DNA from: Podospora pseudocomata
Lineage: Eukaryota > Ascomycota > Sordariomycetes > Sordariales > Podosporaceae
Direction: 5' to 3'
Length of the DNA stretch: 64,000 bases
Assembly (NCBI RefSeq): GCF_035222375.1
Contig: NC_085888.1
Location: forward strand, 1,054,001-1,118,000
The position numbers and the translations under genes are program-made. How positions within the stretch are numbered: the first letter of the stretch is position 1; each line of letters begins with the position of its first letter. Below the pieces are notes generated by a model. The model was not told the DNA's origin, did not search any database, and worked only from the letters and a program-made list of their open reading frames with translations. Shown in pieces: positions 33,628-45,680 of this stretch.

Positions 33628-35162
33628 GTTGTCTCTACCGAAGTGAATTAGCTGTTATTCATATATCCGGATAAGTATGCTAAAATGCATCGGATGTCAT
33701 ACTCAGGATCAGGAACCTTGTTGTTGAATGTCTGAAAAAACACAAGTCGAAGTTGGAAAACTTGGAGGAGGAAAAAGGTGCAAGTAAACGAAAGCAGCGC
33801 GGAGGGGTGGTTGTGAAAATTCGCAAGGCTCCGAGGCTGACCCGCTTCGGCCCGGGCGAGGAGGGCTGGCAATTAGGGCGCGGAGACCGGGATCGTGGAG
33901 ACGGGGCAGCCGTGGAGACGGGGGCAACGAGCCGGCGAGAACCGCAAGGGCGTAGTAGAAGACTTAGAGACGACTTGGACGTGGGCAGCATGCTTTGAGA
34001 GAATGATATGAACATGCCCAAATGGTCAAGTTGGAGTGAGAAATTCAGGGGTAGGTAAACAATGTTGATGTTGATGATGTCCCAGCCAGGCTACGGGGCT
34101 CGGGGGCAAGTAAACAACGGGGAAGCGCTGTGAAGTTAACGCACCATTCATGCTTCAGCACCTAACGTATAAAGAAAGAAGTTGATCTCCATAACAGAAC
34201 AGCAACATCCTTGATATGTCCTGAGAAAGGGACAGCGCTAGCACATAGCTTGTATATGTTGCATCGAGGCCAACGACATCTTGGCTATCACTCCGACAAG
34301 CGTTTCCATGTTCATGCTGAATTGGCGTTGAAGCAGAAGATGTGAAAAAGCGCTGGGTTAGTGCCCGTCGAGAAAGAAACAAGAAGCTTGAAAGCTGAGC
34401 CGCAATAAAGGACGGCAATGACTTTTGTTTCATGCTGCATTTGGCGGATGGGCTTCTTGCAGTAACATGTCGCAAGAAATGTGTCTACCCATAACCGCAT
34501 CACTTGGCAAACCCAAAACACAAGGTCTCCAACCAAAGCTGACAAGAAGTTGGAAAGGGTCATGGGAATGCCTTGCACACATTCTTGCCAAGGAAGGAAG
34601 TGATGTACCACAAAGCTCGAGCCCAGGCGTTGAAGATCAGAGAGCCACGCCACGCCCATATAACGATAGGGAGGCTGGGCATACCATGATACTATTTCGA
34701 GAGAGGGGGGTCAGCACCTAGCACTAAGTTGCCCTTGTGGAGATGTGGCGTATTAGAGCAAGAAGATGTCAGAAGCAGAAACTGGGGGATAGCCAGAGAC
34801 TGACAAAAGATGAAGACAGATTGGACCTATACGAAATAGTCCAGACAGTCCATGAGACTTCGACACGCTCCCAAAAGGATCAGAAATCCACGGCTGAGAA
34901 CTTGGGATTGATCTTGATTGGTGGACGACGACATGTCGTTGAAGGTGGGTTCCGCCAAGACACGTGGCTGGACGGCTGGGACATAATTATCAATTCCCTG
35001 TCTCACAATCCGATGCCCAACAGACACAACCGTCCGGAATTCGAAGCTGCGTAGTGATCCCTCTATCAGCAAAACAACGTTGAAAACGGTCCGGGATTGG
35101 AGAATTCACTGCTTTAACGACTGGGTTCTTGACGTGAGCGAAATCCTTGATTAGCTGCTCAG
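33628..35162. other. Divergent promoter region of the DNMT5-type and 2H-phosphoesterase genes
   Basis: About 1.5 kb between two divergent start codons. No chromodomain-coding exon or other gene is visible on either strand. Confidence 0.5.
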
Positions 35163-36836
35163 ATGGGTGAGATGGCGAAGCCCGAGCTGGAGTCGACAGA
35201 CATTCGGAATAAGTTGGAAGATCTTTCTGGTGTCGAGATCAAGCCTGGAGACAACCCTTACAACGCTCTGATCAACACTTGTCATGGTAATGCGGTACGT
35301 TCCTGAATACTGTGATTGCACTTTTGTTGTCTTGTAGCGGAGGGGAGCAGGCGGTTGCTGAAGACAAAGGGAGGAAACTGAGGGAGCGAGAAGAGACATG
35401 GTGTTAGAAGAAGGAAGGAGAGGAAGAATTAGGAGGATTCCGAAGAAATAAGATAGGAAGATGGGAAATAGGCGAGGCAGAGGGAAGAGGGATATTGAGA
35501 GGGAACAGAACAAGACTGTCGGCAACGAGGGGAAGTTGCCGGCGCATGCACTAGAGCGGGGCCAGAGGTCCGCCGAAGGTTACGGAGGGCGAGCGGGATG
35601 AAGCTTGGAAAGCATCGGCGGAAACCCGAAGGGGCCGAGGCCCTATCCGGACTTGAGCCCTAACAGACTATCGGGGGGGAAGTGTATAAGCACCAAGTGC
35701 CGGCAGACGACGGGTTATCGGTCGGGATGTTGCCGGCAGCTTGTGGGAAAAGCGCTGGACAGAATACGGAATAAGGCAAAGGTACCGGAAGGGATGCGAA
35801 GCAAAATCGGAATCAGTGCCACCAGAGTAACTTTTCTTATTGTTCAAGACTCGAGGCATCGAAATGTATACAAAAGAAACCTGCTAATGAGACATGGTCC
35901 CAGGCCGAGATTCAGTCATTATATGCAACCCATCGCATTGCCCGAAACTTGCAACAGAAAGAAAAGTTTCTATCTCACGAGTTCAAAGAACTCATCATCG
36001 ATCCGTTTTTACTCCGTTTAGAGAACCCCAAGCTTGAGCCCGGATTCAAGGACCCTCGCAACTGTCTTGTTTTCTGGGCCAGGCCTCCAGATCACATCAT
36101 CCGGTTGGTTGTTCATCTTCAGCAAGCACTCAAACAGGCAGCACCCAGTAAGCACATTTTCCCCCTTCCGCGAGCAGAGCTGACCGACCGAACCTTCCCA
36201 GACCTTTGGCTTATGCCGACTCACCGGATGCACATGACCACGCTCGAGATTGCCCATTCACGATCACCGGCAGAAATTGAAAGTATGGTGGCCCTCATGC
36301 GGCCGAAACTCGCCAGTCTGACAAACATACCCTTCACCAAGCGCGCTCGTCTGGTGAAGCCTTTTATATCCTATGACCTCTCGGCATTGGCTGTCTCGTT
36401 CTTGCCTGCGGCAGGCGAAGCGGTGCTCTCACCACCACCCGTGGCACCGCACTCAAAACACATCAACCATCCAGGTCTGCTGGGGAACGACACGGCGGAA
36501 AGTGACACCTATACCTACCACCATCTGCGTCGCGATGTCTTTGACGAAGCAAAGTCGACTGGCGTAGAGATCGGGTCACGTTATGTTGTTCCCAGTGCCC
36601 ACATCACGCTGGGTCGATATCTCACACAGACGGACCACGAGACGCCGAAACAGCGACAGAAATGGGTCCAAGCTATTGATGATTTGAACAAGTGGCTGGA
36701 AGGTGAGGTCTGGGATGTGCAAGATGGAGAATATGTTGGCGAGTGGATCGTGGGCCAGGAGAGGGGGTTGGATGCTCGGAATGGGGCCCTTTGGTATGGT
36801 GGTGGCCGTACCATCATGGTTGGAGAAGGCTTCTAA
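35163..36836 (+). CDS. 2H phosphoesterase (RNA ligase/cyclic nucleotide phosphodiesterase-like)
   Basis: Two exons, 35163-35294 and 35904-36836, join in phase 0 (GCG/GTACGT ... TGCTAAT ... CCCAG/GCC) into 354 residues. Exon 1 starts MGEMAKPELESTDIRNKLED and ends NALINTCHGNA; exon 2 continues AEIQSLYATHRIARNLQQ. The two catalytic HxT motifs of the 2H superfamily are HMTTLEIAH (about residue 116) and SAHITLGRY (about residue 260). Such enzymes open 2',3'-cyclic phosphates or ligate/hydrolyse 2'-5' bonds in RNA or nucleotides; the substrate here is unknown. The intron of 609 nt is about ten times the local norm and contains a purine-rich stretch (35335-35520). A shorter first intron with an extra exon is possible but I found no good candidate. 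Confidence 0.75.
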
Positions 36837-37840
36837 GATGTGCTGCGTAGCATGATGTAGCATATATGAAGGTTGGTGTTTTGGCCGTCGTTTTCCGCCG
36901 TTGTTGGTTGCGGGTGGCCGGTCACGGAAACGGACACAAAGAGGTGTTGCGGGGCTACTTTGGGCTGCTGAGCACCGCTGACCACTCAAAAGTTGACGTT
37001 CGCATGTCAGGGCCCCGCTGTCCCCGGCTGTCGTGTCCATAGGTAGTGGAGCAAGGGTCTGGCACGCTTGTCTTTCTGGACTGGACGGTCCTGAGCGGCC
37101 CTCTCGATCCGCATTCCCTAGCGGGCGTAGCTAGGCTAGCAAGCATCCATCCTCTCCATACAGAGTATAGTCGTTAGCAATGCTGTAGTGTTCATTGTAC
37201 AGAGTATAGACCAACACCACTCCAGACCAGCATAGCAGTCTTCTTCCACGCAAGCATATCCCCGTCTCCCCCAGCGCCGAGCTGTCTACCGATCGCGACA
37301 GGCGTTCTCCAAACAGCCCACCTTCGCCGATCCCCACGATCTTCGAACCCGTCCGCCGCGACCCGTCCGCCCGTCCGCCATCCTCTCCGGCCGCCCCAGT
37401 CGCCGTTTTGTACAATCTCCAGCAGGGCTTGGTGACCGTCGCGTCTGCGGCTTCAATTAAGCCCCTTGCGGTCGGCGTGTTCCTTGAAGATATCGTGAGC
37501 TCGATTGGCGTGCCAGCTTTGCTGTGATCGTGTGGTTTCTCCTTGCTATGGTGTTCTGGTGATGTTATGGTCGGTGTGCTTGAAACTGGAAACAACGATA
37601 GGAGTACTGATTCGTCGGAGCAGACAAAGCAAGCTCCACCTCTCGGGTCGGGTCCTAGAAACAAAAAGACACAATAGTGGCGGCAGAGAGAGCAAGCACG
37701 CGATACGGACAAGAGAAGAGGAAAGAGAAAAGAGAAAAGAGAAAGAGAAAGAGAAAGGGCATGCTCTGAGTGGGCGTATGCGAATGCGCTGAGGCCGTAT
37801 ACCCCCGGAGCGAAGACTGACCAGCCCGCTGCCGGCCGCC
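36837..37840. other. Promoter region of the RasGAP gene
   Basis: About 1 kb between two plus-strand genes. A purine tract of AAGAG/GAAAG repeats lies at 37711-37757, shortly before the start codon. No gene seen. Confidence 0.45.
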
Positions 37841-40800
37841 ATGGACACCAGATCGTTTGGTAGCAGCGGCAGCAGTAACAACAGCAGCAGCAGCGTCAGC
37901 GGGAGTGGTGGCGCCCCTGCGCTCCCTGAGCGTCCAGCACAAAGCTCAGTGCTTGCTCCAGTGTCCGAGGTGCCGTCGTTGCGAGGCATGGAGAGGCTGT
38001 CCACCAGTAACCTTCGCAGCACCTTCCGTCCCAGCCTGGTCGTGCAGCACCGTGGTGACACAGCCGTCACACCTGAGCCGGCCGACGTCGCACTCGACAG
38101 CCGCGACAGAACTGGCCAGGCGTCCCGCGCTTTCGGTTCCGTGTCACCTCAGACCTCTCCCAGAACGATACCCGGTGTCCCGGCCAGCCTGCCTGTGAGG
38201 CGCCAGGGTGTGGTCTTTAACGATTCCTTTGCCGGGTCCTATGAGGCCAATTCGTCCAGTCCTCCGCTTCGACCGCCGCCCTCGTTTCGTCCCAGGACAC
38301 ACACGATGGACGGTGCTTTCCGCCAACAGCTTGCCCCTACCGTCGAGGCACGACACCGCGTCGGCTCCTTTTCCTCGTCTCTCCCCGTGGCTGATGAGCT
38401 CAGGCTGCCGCCTCTCCAGCCACCCCTTGACTCATACCGACTCCCAGATCTCCAGCAGACATCACTCAGCACGTCTGCTCAAAAGGACAAGAAGTCGGCA
38501 GGCACCCGCAGTCGTTTGACAAAACGGCCCTCGTCTCGGCCTAGCTCGCCCCTGCTTTCCCTCCCGCCATCAGTTGACTCGTTGCTGCTGCCCATACCCA
38601 CAACTGATGCGAACAAGGTGCTGCTGCTGATGAAGAATCTCTGCGGCAGGATGCGAGGCGATATAGAGTACCAGCGAGAAAGCGGCGGGCCCTGGCACAG
38701 CGGTGTATGCTATATAGAAGAGGATAAAGGAAGCCTAATGTTTGACCCAGGGGACCGGGGCCCTTTTCACACCACACTGGTCCCTGACCTGCGTGGGTGC
38801 AGGGTGGTGCCAATGGAACAAATGGATGGAGAATACCAATGCCTGGAACTCATCGCTCCCCAGCTGACATCAACCCTTCTCTTGCGGCCGCTGGTGGCCG
38901 AAGAGCTCGATCTCTGGCTGGCGGCGCTTCTTTGCTGGCAACAACTGCGACCGCCCGCTTCAAAACAGACACCACCTCGCGCGACCACCACAGCAGCTCC
39001 AGCACGACCCGAAGTCAAGCGCCGTGTGTCTTCTTCGGGCCTGCGCGACACCCCCGTAATCAAAGTTGGCAAGGTCATGCTGTGGGACAAGGGCATCGCC
39101 ACCTCCCCTCGCGCCATCGTCAAACGACCCTCGACCCGTGATCTCAAGTCAGCGCAAACTGCATGGAGAAAGGTGTCTTGTATTCTTCATGACAATGGTG
39201 AGCTCAAGCTCATGACGGAAAATGATGTAACGGTGCTCTCGGTCATTGAGCTGCCTCAGCTAGCCAGGTCAGCCATTCAGCAGCTGGACAGATCTGTGTT
39301 GGACGAGGACTACTGCCTGGCCATTTTCCCCATATACTCGTCAACCTCCACCCAGCTTTCGATTTTCAGACCAATATATGTGTCATTAGAGTCACGGGTG
39401 CTGTTTGAGGTCTGGTTTGTGCTTTTGCGCGCATTCACTGTTCCTGACGTCTACACTCTGGATCCCGCCAGTGGAGGACAGGTGTGCGAGGTGGCAGATC
39501 TCCAAGCTGAGCCTCCTGGTGAGACTTTTAGGCTGGAGAAGACAATATCTGTGAGGGTTACTGAGGCCAAACTACGCGGGCGCACCCTTATTGCAGACGG
39601 ACAAGCTTCAGATCGCCATAACAAGAGCGCCGATCACGAAGGAATCACGGGCAATTATCTAGCCGAAGTCATCCTCGATGGAGAGGTCAGAGCTCGCACG
39701 ACAACCAAGATGAACACCAAAAAGCCGTTCTGGCGGGAAGACTGCGAGTTTGTAGACCTCCCTGCATCGCTGCCTTATCTGTCGGTCCTGCTGAAACGGA
39801 TTGATGGAAACATGGAGAGCTTCACGCATCAACTGCAAGCTACTTTGGGGTTGGCCAGGACAGGCAACCTGGCTGAAGTTCTCTGCGGTGCTGTTGATAT
39901 ACCACTGCATCAGCTCGACCGAGGAAAGGATCACGAGCAGTGGTTTCCGATCTGCGATGAGAGACACCAGTCTGTCGGCTCCATGCTGGTACGACTACAT
40001 CACGAAGAGCTTGTGGTGCTCCTATCGAAACATTATCAGCCGCTTTCAGACCTCCTGCATCGCTTTAGCTCTGGACTAACGGCGCAAATTACCGAGGCCC
40101 TCCCCGGAAACCTGCGGCGCGTCGCCGAGACGTTTCTCAACATATTCCAGGTTTCAGGCACCTCGAACGAGTGGCTGATGAACATGGTTGAGGAAGAGAT
40201 TGACGGCATTGGAAGCCAGGCCACGCTGAAAAAGCCCAGGTTCAGCAGTCGGCTGAAGTCCAATGATTCCCTAGAATCCACGAGCGATAGGGAGCAAATT
40301 GTTCGCGATATGGGCAAGTCGCTTCAGGGTGAGGCCAATTTGCTGTTCAGGGGCAACTCCCTCTTGACGCAAGCACTCGAGTTTCACATGCGCCGCCTTG
40401 GAAAGGAATATTTACACGAAACACTGGCCGAGAAGATATTTGAAATCAACGAGCTCAACCCCAACTGCGAGGTCGATCCCAGCAAGTTGCAGCAGGGCGA
40501 GGATGCGCAGCATCATTGGAATCACCTCATCCAGCTGACAAACGAGCTTTGGGACTGCATTGCTGCATCAGCGTCACGGCTACCACCCGAGCTCCGGCAT
40601 ATTCTCAAATACATTCGTGCTGTGGCCGAGGATCGATACGGAGATTTCCTCCGCACCGTAACCTACACCTCGGTGTCTGGCTTCCTCTTCCTTCGCTTCC
40701 TCTGCCCAGCTATTCTCAACCCGAAACTATTTGGCCTCCTGCGCGACCACCCTCAACCCCGTGCCCAGCGCACACTAACCCTCATAGCCAAGGGTCTCCA

Positions 40801-41770
40801 AGCCCTCGCAAACCTCTCCACCATCGGCAAGAAGGAAACCTGGATGGAACCCATGAACCGCTTCCTGACCGCACAGCGCCAGGCCTTCAAAGACTTTCTC
40901 GATGCCGTCTGCGCTATCCCCGCCGAACGCACCAAAATGACCCTCCAGGCCTCCTACTCAACCCCAGTCGCCATCATGGGCCGGCTATCACCACTCGCTC
41001 GCGAAGGCTTCCCCTCGCTACCCTACCTCCTTGATCCCGGCCGCAACTTCGCCGCCCTCGTCAAGCTCTGGATGGACGCCCACCCCATCACCGCCAGCGC
41101 TTCCAAGGTGTACACAGGGGACCTTTTGAAATTCCACACCATGTGTGTAGACCTCCACCGCCGAGCAACAGCCTGCTACTCCCAGATCGAAACCCTCCGC
41201 AGCGCCGTCGACGCAGTCAGCCAGCTTCCCGACAATGACCGCATCAGCCTCACCGATGCCCTTGATCGGATCAGCCTGGGCGACACACTGCACATCTCAC
41301 CATACAGCAACAGCAGCCACACCGCCTTCTGGTTTGACGCCGAGGGCCGCCCGCCAGGCTCGGCGGGGAGTGATGTCGTGCTCGACCATACATCCTTGGC
41401 GCTTTCCCCGAGCAGTCACAGCAAATTTGACTCGAGGTTTGGTGGAGGGAACAGTGGGGGTGGCAACAACAGACAGGTCTCGAGAAGCAGTGAGATGTCT
41501 GGTGCCTATGGTGGCGGCAACCCTGGCGGTGGTGGTGCTGCTGGCACGGTGCGCAACCTGCCTCGGAAGCTCCTCAATGGCTTTATTCGTAAGACAAGGA
41601 CGGTTTCACCTGATATGCCTGAGGGCGCGACGAGCTCCTCGTCTACCCCCAGCAGTGGCGCGCCGTGGGATCGGGAGCAGCAGGTGCAAGAAAGGGGAAG
41701 AGACAAGGAATATGAGCGGGAACATAAGCGGAGGGAGAAGGATAGGGACCGGGGTAGAGATAGGGATTAG
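37841..41770 (+). CDS. Ras-type GTPase-activating protein, Bud2-like
   Basis: Uninterrupted frame of 1309 residues. Order: Ser/Pro-rich N-terminus (1-250); a PH-like region (about 250-370, ending LDLWLAALLCWQQL); a second PH-like region (about 400-540); a C2 domain (about 560-670: ISVRVTEAKLRGR, NYLAEVILDGE, KKPFWREDCEF); and a RasGAP domain (about 780-1080). The GAP domain has the arginine-finger segment LFRGNSLLTQ and the signature FLRFLCPAILNPK. The PH-C2-RasGAP order and size match Bud2/Cla2, the GAP for Rsr1/Bud1 in polarity control, rather than the far larger Ira/neurofibromin type. The target GTPase is inferred. The tail is Gly-rich, then a highly charged run of RD/RE pairs. Confidence 0.85.
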   Translation: MDTRSFGSSGSSNNSSSSVSGSGGAPALPERPAQSSVLAPVSEVPSLRGMERLSTSNLRSTFRPSLVVQHRGDTAVTPEPADVALDSRDRTGQASRAFGSVSPQTSPRTIPGVPASLPVRRQGVVFNDSFAGSYEANSSSPPLRPPPSFRPRTHTMDGAFRQQLAPTVEARHRVGSFSSSLPVADELRLPPLQPPLDSYRLPDLQQTSLSTSAQKDKKSAGTRSRLTKRPSSRPSSPLLSLPPSVDSLLLPIPTTDANKVLLLMKNLCGRMRGDIEYQRESGGPWHSGVCYIEEDKGSLMFDPGDRGPFHTTLVPDLRGCRVVPMEQMDGEYQCLELIAPQLTSTLLLRPLVAEELDLWLAALLCWQQLRPPASKQTPPRATTTAAPARPEVKRRVSSSGLRDTPVIKVGKVMLWDKGIATSPRAIVKRPSTRDLKSAQTAWRKVSCILHDNGELKLMTENDVTVLSVIELPQLARSAIQQLDRSVLDEDYCLAIFPIYSSTSTQLSIFRPIYVSLESRVLFEVWFVLLRAFTVPDVYTLDPASGGQVCEVADLQAEPPGETFRLEKTISVRVTEAKLRGRTLIADGQASDRHNKSADHEGITGNYLAEVILDGEVRARTTTKMNTKKPFWREDCEFVDLPASLPYLSVLLKRIDGNMESFTHQLQATLGLARTGNLAEVLCGAVDIPLHQLDRGKDHEQWFPICDERHQSVGSMLVRLHHEELVVLLSKHYQPLSDLLHRFSSGLTAQITEALPGNLRRVAETFLNIFQVSGTSNEWLMNMVEEEIDGIGSQATLKKPRFSSRLKSNDSLESTSDREQIVRDMGKSLQGEANLLFRGNSLLTQALEFHMRRLGKEYLHETLAEKIFEINELNPNCEVDPSKLQQGEDAQHHWNHLIQLTNELWDCIAASASRLPPELRHILKYIRAVAEDRYGDFLRTVTYTSVSGFLFLRFLCPAILNPKLFGLLRDHPQPRAQRTLTLIAKGLQALANLSTIGKKETWMEPMNRFLTAQRQAFKDFLDAVCAIPAERTKMTLQASYSTPVAIMGRLSPLAREGFPSLPYLLDPGRNFAALVKLWMDAHPITASASKVYTGDLLKFHTMCVDLHRRATACYSQIETLRSAVDAVSQLPDNDRISLTDALDRISLGDTLHISPYSNSSHTAFWFDAEGRPPGSAGSDVVLDHTSLALSPSSHSKFDSRFGGGNSGGGNNRQVSRSSEMSGAYGGGNPGGGGAAGTVRNLPRKLLNGFIRKTRTVSPDMPEGATSSSSTPSSGAPWDREQQVQERGRDKEYEREHKRREKDRDRGRDRD

Positions 41771-42346
41771 TATATGTGTATGTATGCGTTTTGTGTATAT
41801 GCGGCGTTGCGGGGCGAGGGAGGTGGGTTTGGTTAAAACCGCCAGAAATCAGTGATAGCCGTTGGAGACGCTGAATGAATTCATCATGGGGGGGAAGATG
41901 GCGGGTCGGAGTATAAAAGGGTCACATACAGTCTTGTCACTGGATGAAGGTGGCATTTGTGAAATATAGTTGCACGACACAACCTACTGCCATTGGGCGT
42001 TGCTATATTGGTTGTCACGAACGGTTGCTGCCAGAAGACAGCAACACAACATACTATGCAGGATAACACATCAACTCGCAATATTAGCTCTGGAATCGGA
42101 TGAACGAAAAGAGAAAATCAATCCTAGTATTGATGAAAAGACCTAGTGTCCCTTCGCTTATCTTGGGTGTGCGTGAACATTACTGCGAACACCCCCTTCC
42201 ACTAGTTTTCTTCCCATTGCGAGTTTTGACGCCATGAAACCCCATCCAGGAAGAGAGAAACAATGTGTGAAAAAGGTACCTGGCTACCCTGTGTGTGTCC
42301 GAAATCGCTTGCAAAGTCATGTCTCAATCATCTTTCCATGCCCCGT
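41771..42346. other. Convergent intergenic region, no gene seen
   Basis: About 0.6 kb between converging stop codons; it should hold both 3' UTRs. Nothing else stands out. Confidence 0.5.
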
Positions 42347-43548
42347 TCAGCTAAAGAACTTCTTGTACGCCGCCTTCTCCTTGGCGCGTCTCGCAGCAGC
42401 CGCCTTCTTGACCTCGGCCAGCTCCTTCGCGACAGCCGCGTTCTCCGGGTCAACCTTTTGAGCCTCTTCCAAACTCTCCAGAGCAGCATCCTCATCCTTG
42501 AGACGCAGCTGAGCACGTCCGCGGTGGTAGAGAGCCTTTGCCTTCTCCTTGCCTGAGATGCCAGCCACGGCAAGAGCACCGTTTGCAGAACGAACCGTAT
42601 CATCCCACGCCTCCAGCTTGAAATTCATGAGCGCCGCGTTGGTGTTGAGCGAGATGCGCAAAGTGCTGAGCTTGGACTTGGTCTCATCAGAGTCGTTGTC
42701 CAGATCGAGGTCCTCGTTCAGGTAGCGCAAGCCCTTTTGGTATTTGTCCAGGGCCACGCTCAAGTCGCCACCCTTGAAAGCCTTGTTGCCAAACTCCTTG
42801 CAGTCGCTGGCGATTTTGAGGATTTGCGTGGCGGAAAGAGTTTCGTTGCCACTAACTTGGTCTTCGGGGAAATCTTCGTACTCATCACCATAGGCGTCGG
42901 CGGTCTTGGTGTCGGCGGTGATGGCTTCGGAGCCGGAGAGCTCGCCGCAGTCGGCGATGACGGCATCTTTCGTGGGCTTGTCGGCTTGAGTGGTGAGGTT
43001 TTCGAGTTGACGGACGACGGACTTGCCGCTGAGGACCTCTCCAAAAACGACATGCTTTCCATCGAGATGTGGTGTTGGCACAGTAGTAATGAAGAATTGG
43101 GAACCGTTTGTACCTATGGTCACGCCAACACTAGTCAATCAAACTGCGCAAGCTATATGACGAGGACACCTAGCCGGTGTTACCTACCGGGACCAGCATT
43201 AGCCATGGACAGCAGGAAAGGACGGTCGTGCTTCAGCTCAAAGTTCTCATCCTCAAACTTGGCACCATAGATGGACTCGCCGCCTGTGCCATTGCCGGCC
43301 GTGAAGTCACCACCTTGGATCATGAACTGCTTGATGATGCGGTGGAATAGCGACCCCTTGTAGTGCAAAGGTTTGCCGGCCTTGCCGATACCCTTCTCGC
43401 CCGTGCAGAGAGCGCGGAAGTTCTCGGCCGTCTTGGGCACAATGTCATCGTAAAGCTCGAATGTGATGCGGCCGGCGGGCTTTCCTCCGATGGTAACGTC
43501 GAAGAAGACGCGGCTGCGAGCCTTCTTTGTCTCCTCGGTGCTGCTCAT
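42347..43548 (-). CDS. Cyclophilin-40 type peptidyl-prolyl isomerase (Cpr6/Cyp40)
   Basis: Two exons, 43548-43188 and 43113-42347, join as CCC-G/GT into 375 residues, the usual Cyp40 length. The cyclophilin domain (about 10-175) has [15 protein letters not shown] with the catalytic Arg, the [15 protein letters not shown] block split by the intron, and [12 protein letters not shown]. The C-terminal half holds three TPR-like helical pairs ([55 protein letters not shown]). In this family the TPRs bind the Hsp90 C-terminal MEEVD and the enzyme acts as a co-chaperone. The end [11 protein letters not shown] is typical. Confidence 0.95.
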
Positions 43549-44161
43549 GGTTGCTATAACGGGTGTCTTGGGTAGATGGAATGGGTTGTTTCTAGAAGGG
43601 GGAGAAAAATCAGAAGGAGAGTTCCCCTGGTGCGTTACAAGCGCGCGCGTTCGTAAGGGGTGCTAAGGGGGCACGTTGAGGAGAGGGCTAGCTTCGATGT
43701 TGTGGGTAGAATTGGGTGTTTAGAAATTAACAGTGCAGTGTGGATGGAAGACTAGAGTGATCACAGACGAATTGGGGATGTCAATGGTCCTTTTCAATCG
43801 CAACTCGGCCTGTTGGATGCACTGGCAGACATCAATACAGGCATGGAGGGGAGCTTCCTGAACCTTCGAAATGGTGGGGCTGTCAACAGTCAAGCACCGA
43901 CAATGAGGGGTTGGGGTCGCGGTGGGGCCTCTGGGCTAAAGAAGCCGCAAGCAACCTGGAACCTTACCTGTTTTGGAAAGGTGCCATCTCGCCCACATGC
44001 CTGCCGGGACACTTCTCCAGACTTCAAACCATCACCGCATGCCTGGCAGGAACAACGCTGAGTATAGCATCACACGGTATGAGCTCACCAGTTGTCTTTG
44101 GCTAATCGCGTGATGATCTGAAGAGACACCCGCCGCTGTAGCAGTACGGACGGATTAGTCC
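43549..44161. other. Cyp40 upstream region
   Basis: About 0.6 kb between the Cyp40 start and the deacylase stop, both on the minus strand. No gene seen. Confidence 0.5.
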
Positions 44162-44865
44162 TTATTTGGGCGGTTCCGTGGTTTTTGGCTTCTTCTGGTC
44201 TTGTTCCTTGGGAGGGCTTGCTGAGACCTCAAGAGTGACCTTGTTTGATGTAAGCAAAACACCCCAAGAAAAAAGAAAGAGGTGGCGCTTTCTGGGGCTT
44301 ACCGGTCCGTCATTTACGAGGGCAACCTGCATCATGGCTTGGAAGACGCCATCCTTCACCTTGTCGGCAGCATAGCCTTCTTGAACTCGGCGGTAGAAAT
44401 ACTGGTAGAGGCTCTTGGCCTCGTCCCCTCCCATGGCACCGTGGAAGTCCGGTTTGCTGCCCTTCTTGGTAGAAGCTAGGAGCGTGAATTGTGATACTGT
44501 GATCAGGGCCATTTTTAGCATACGGATCATTGCAACACCGACAACTCACAAACAGAGTATTGCTCACCACATAGTACTTCGCCGTTGATATCTTGGACAT
44601 TCTTCTTCCAACGGCCCCCTGTATCATCATCCCAAAGCCTCAACTTGAGGACCTTCGCTGCCAGGGCATCAGCTTCCTTCTCAGTGTCACCCGGCGCAAC
44701 TGCAGCCAGGACCAAGATGCCTTTTCCTATCGATGAAACCAGCTCCTGGTCCACCGTGACCGAGGCTGAAAGCACTCGTTGAAGGATGGCTATTTATATA
44801 TCGCTCAGATTCGGGTCTTGAAAGCATATCCCAAGGCATTCGGAGGACTGTGACATACCCTTCAT
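44162..44865 (-). CDS. DTD1: D-aminoacyl-tRNA deacylase (DTD)
   Basis: Four exons: 44865-44859 (only 7 nt), 44789-44568, 44496-44303 and 44239-44162, giving 166 residues. Exon 1 supplies MKA, so the protein begins MKAILQRVLSASVTVD, the standard DTD start. The active-site motifs are SQFTL (about residue 78) and NDGPVTLEV (the Gly-cisPro motif), each created across or next to an intron. The third intron is 63 nt and in frame, so reading through it would also stay open, but only splicing yields GPVTL; its acceptor is AAG. The enzyme removes D-amino acids (and glycine on tRNA-Ala) from mischarged tRNAs in the cytosol. The tail PPKEQDQKKPKTTEPPK is an extra charged extension. Confidence 0.92.
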
Positions 44866-45680
44866 GTTGCAGACTTCTTCGTGAAATGGTCAAGTTGTAG
44901 GGAGTTGGGCTTTGTCAGCCAGTGGCGGCCAGCTGAATGGCCATGTTGGCTTATAAAAGTGGATTCAGAAAAAGCATCCCTGTTTCTCCAAGCAAGACTG
45001 AGCCAAGTCCTGTCTAACAGAACAGATAGTTGGCCAGGTGCAATTGCCCCTTTTACACGGAGAAACAAGCCGAGAGAAGAATACAAATGGCGAGGAGGGT
45101 GCTGTCAATTGCTCCGTCATCAATCAAAGATAGTAGCCAAGTGAATTGCTCCATGTATAACCCAATTGATAAGGCCCGAGAGCGAGGCTCTTTATCGGGG
45201 GCGATAGTGGATACTAGTGCGAGTCCCAATCCCAGGTCTCACACAGGGCAGCAGCGGGCGGGCGAGGTGAGGGTGTCTGAGCTGGGCTTGCCATTCTTTG
45301 ATTTGGCCGACAGCCTGCCATCTCTTGCTGCATCAGCAAACAGCCTGGTTTGTTTCAGCGACTTCGCATTCCCTTCCCTTTCCCCCCCCTCAGTACCAAC
45401 CACGACCTGTTCCCCTTCTCGCATGTCGCCCTTTTTTACGCCGACAGAGCTGCAATCATCCCCACGGTAAATAACCTACCTACCCGGCCGTGTGACGTTG
45501 TTGGACGGGTCGAAGCTAATTAACTTGCAACTTTGGCAGTCATATTCCGACTACTCCAACCCTGGAGAGAAAGGCTGATTACCTGCCCCCGAGTTATTTG
45601 GTCGCGCGACGGCCAGCCACCAAACGAACCCCTCACCCTAAACCTTACGTTTCCTACAGCGCAGCACCACTACCAGCGAG
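44866..45680. other. Divergent promoter region of DTD and NOT3
   Basis: About 0.8 kb between divergent starts. Pyrimidine-rich stretches precede the NOT3 start. No gene seen. Confidence 0.5.
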
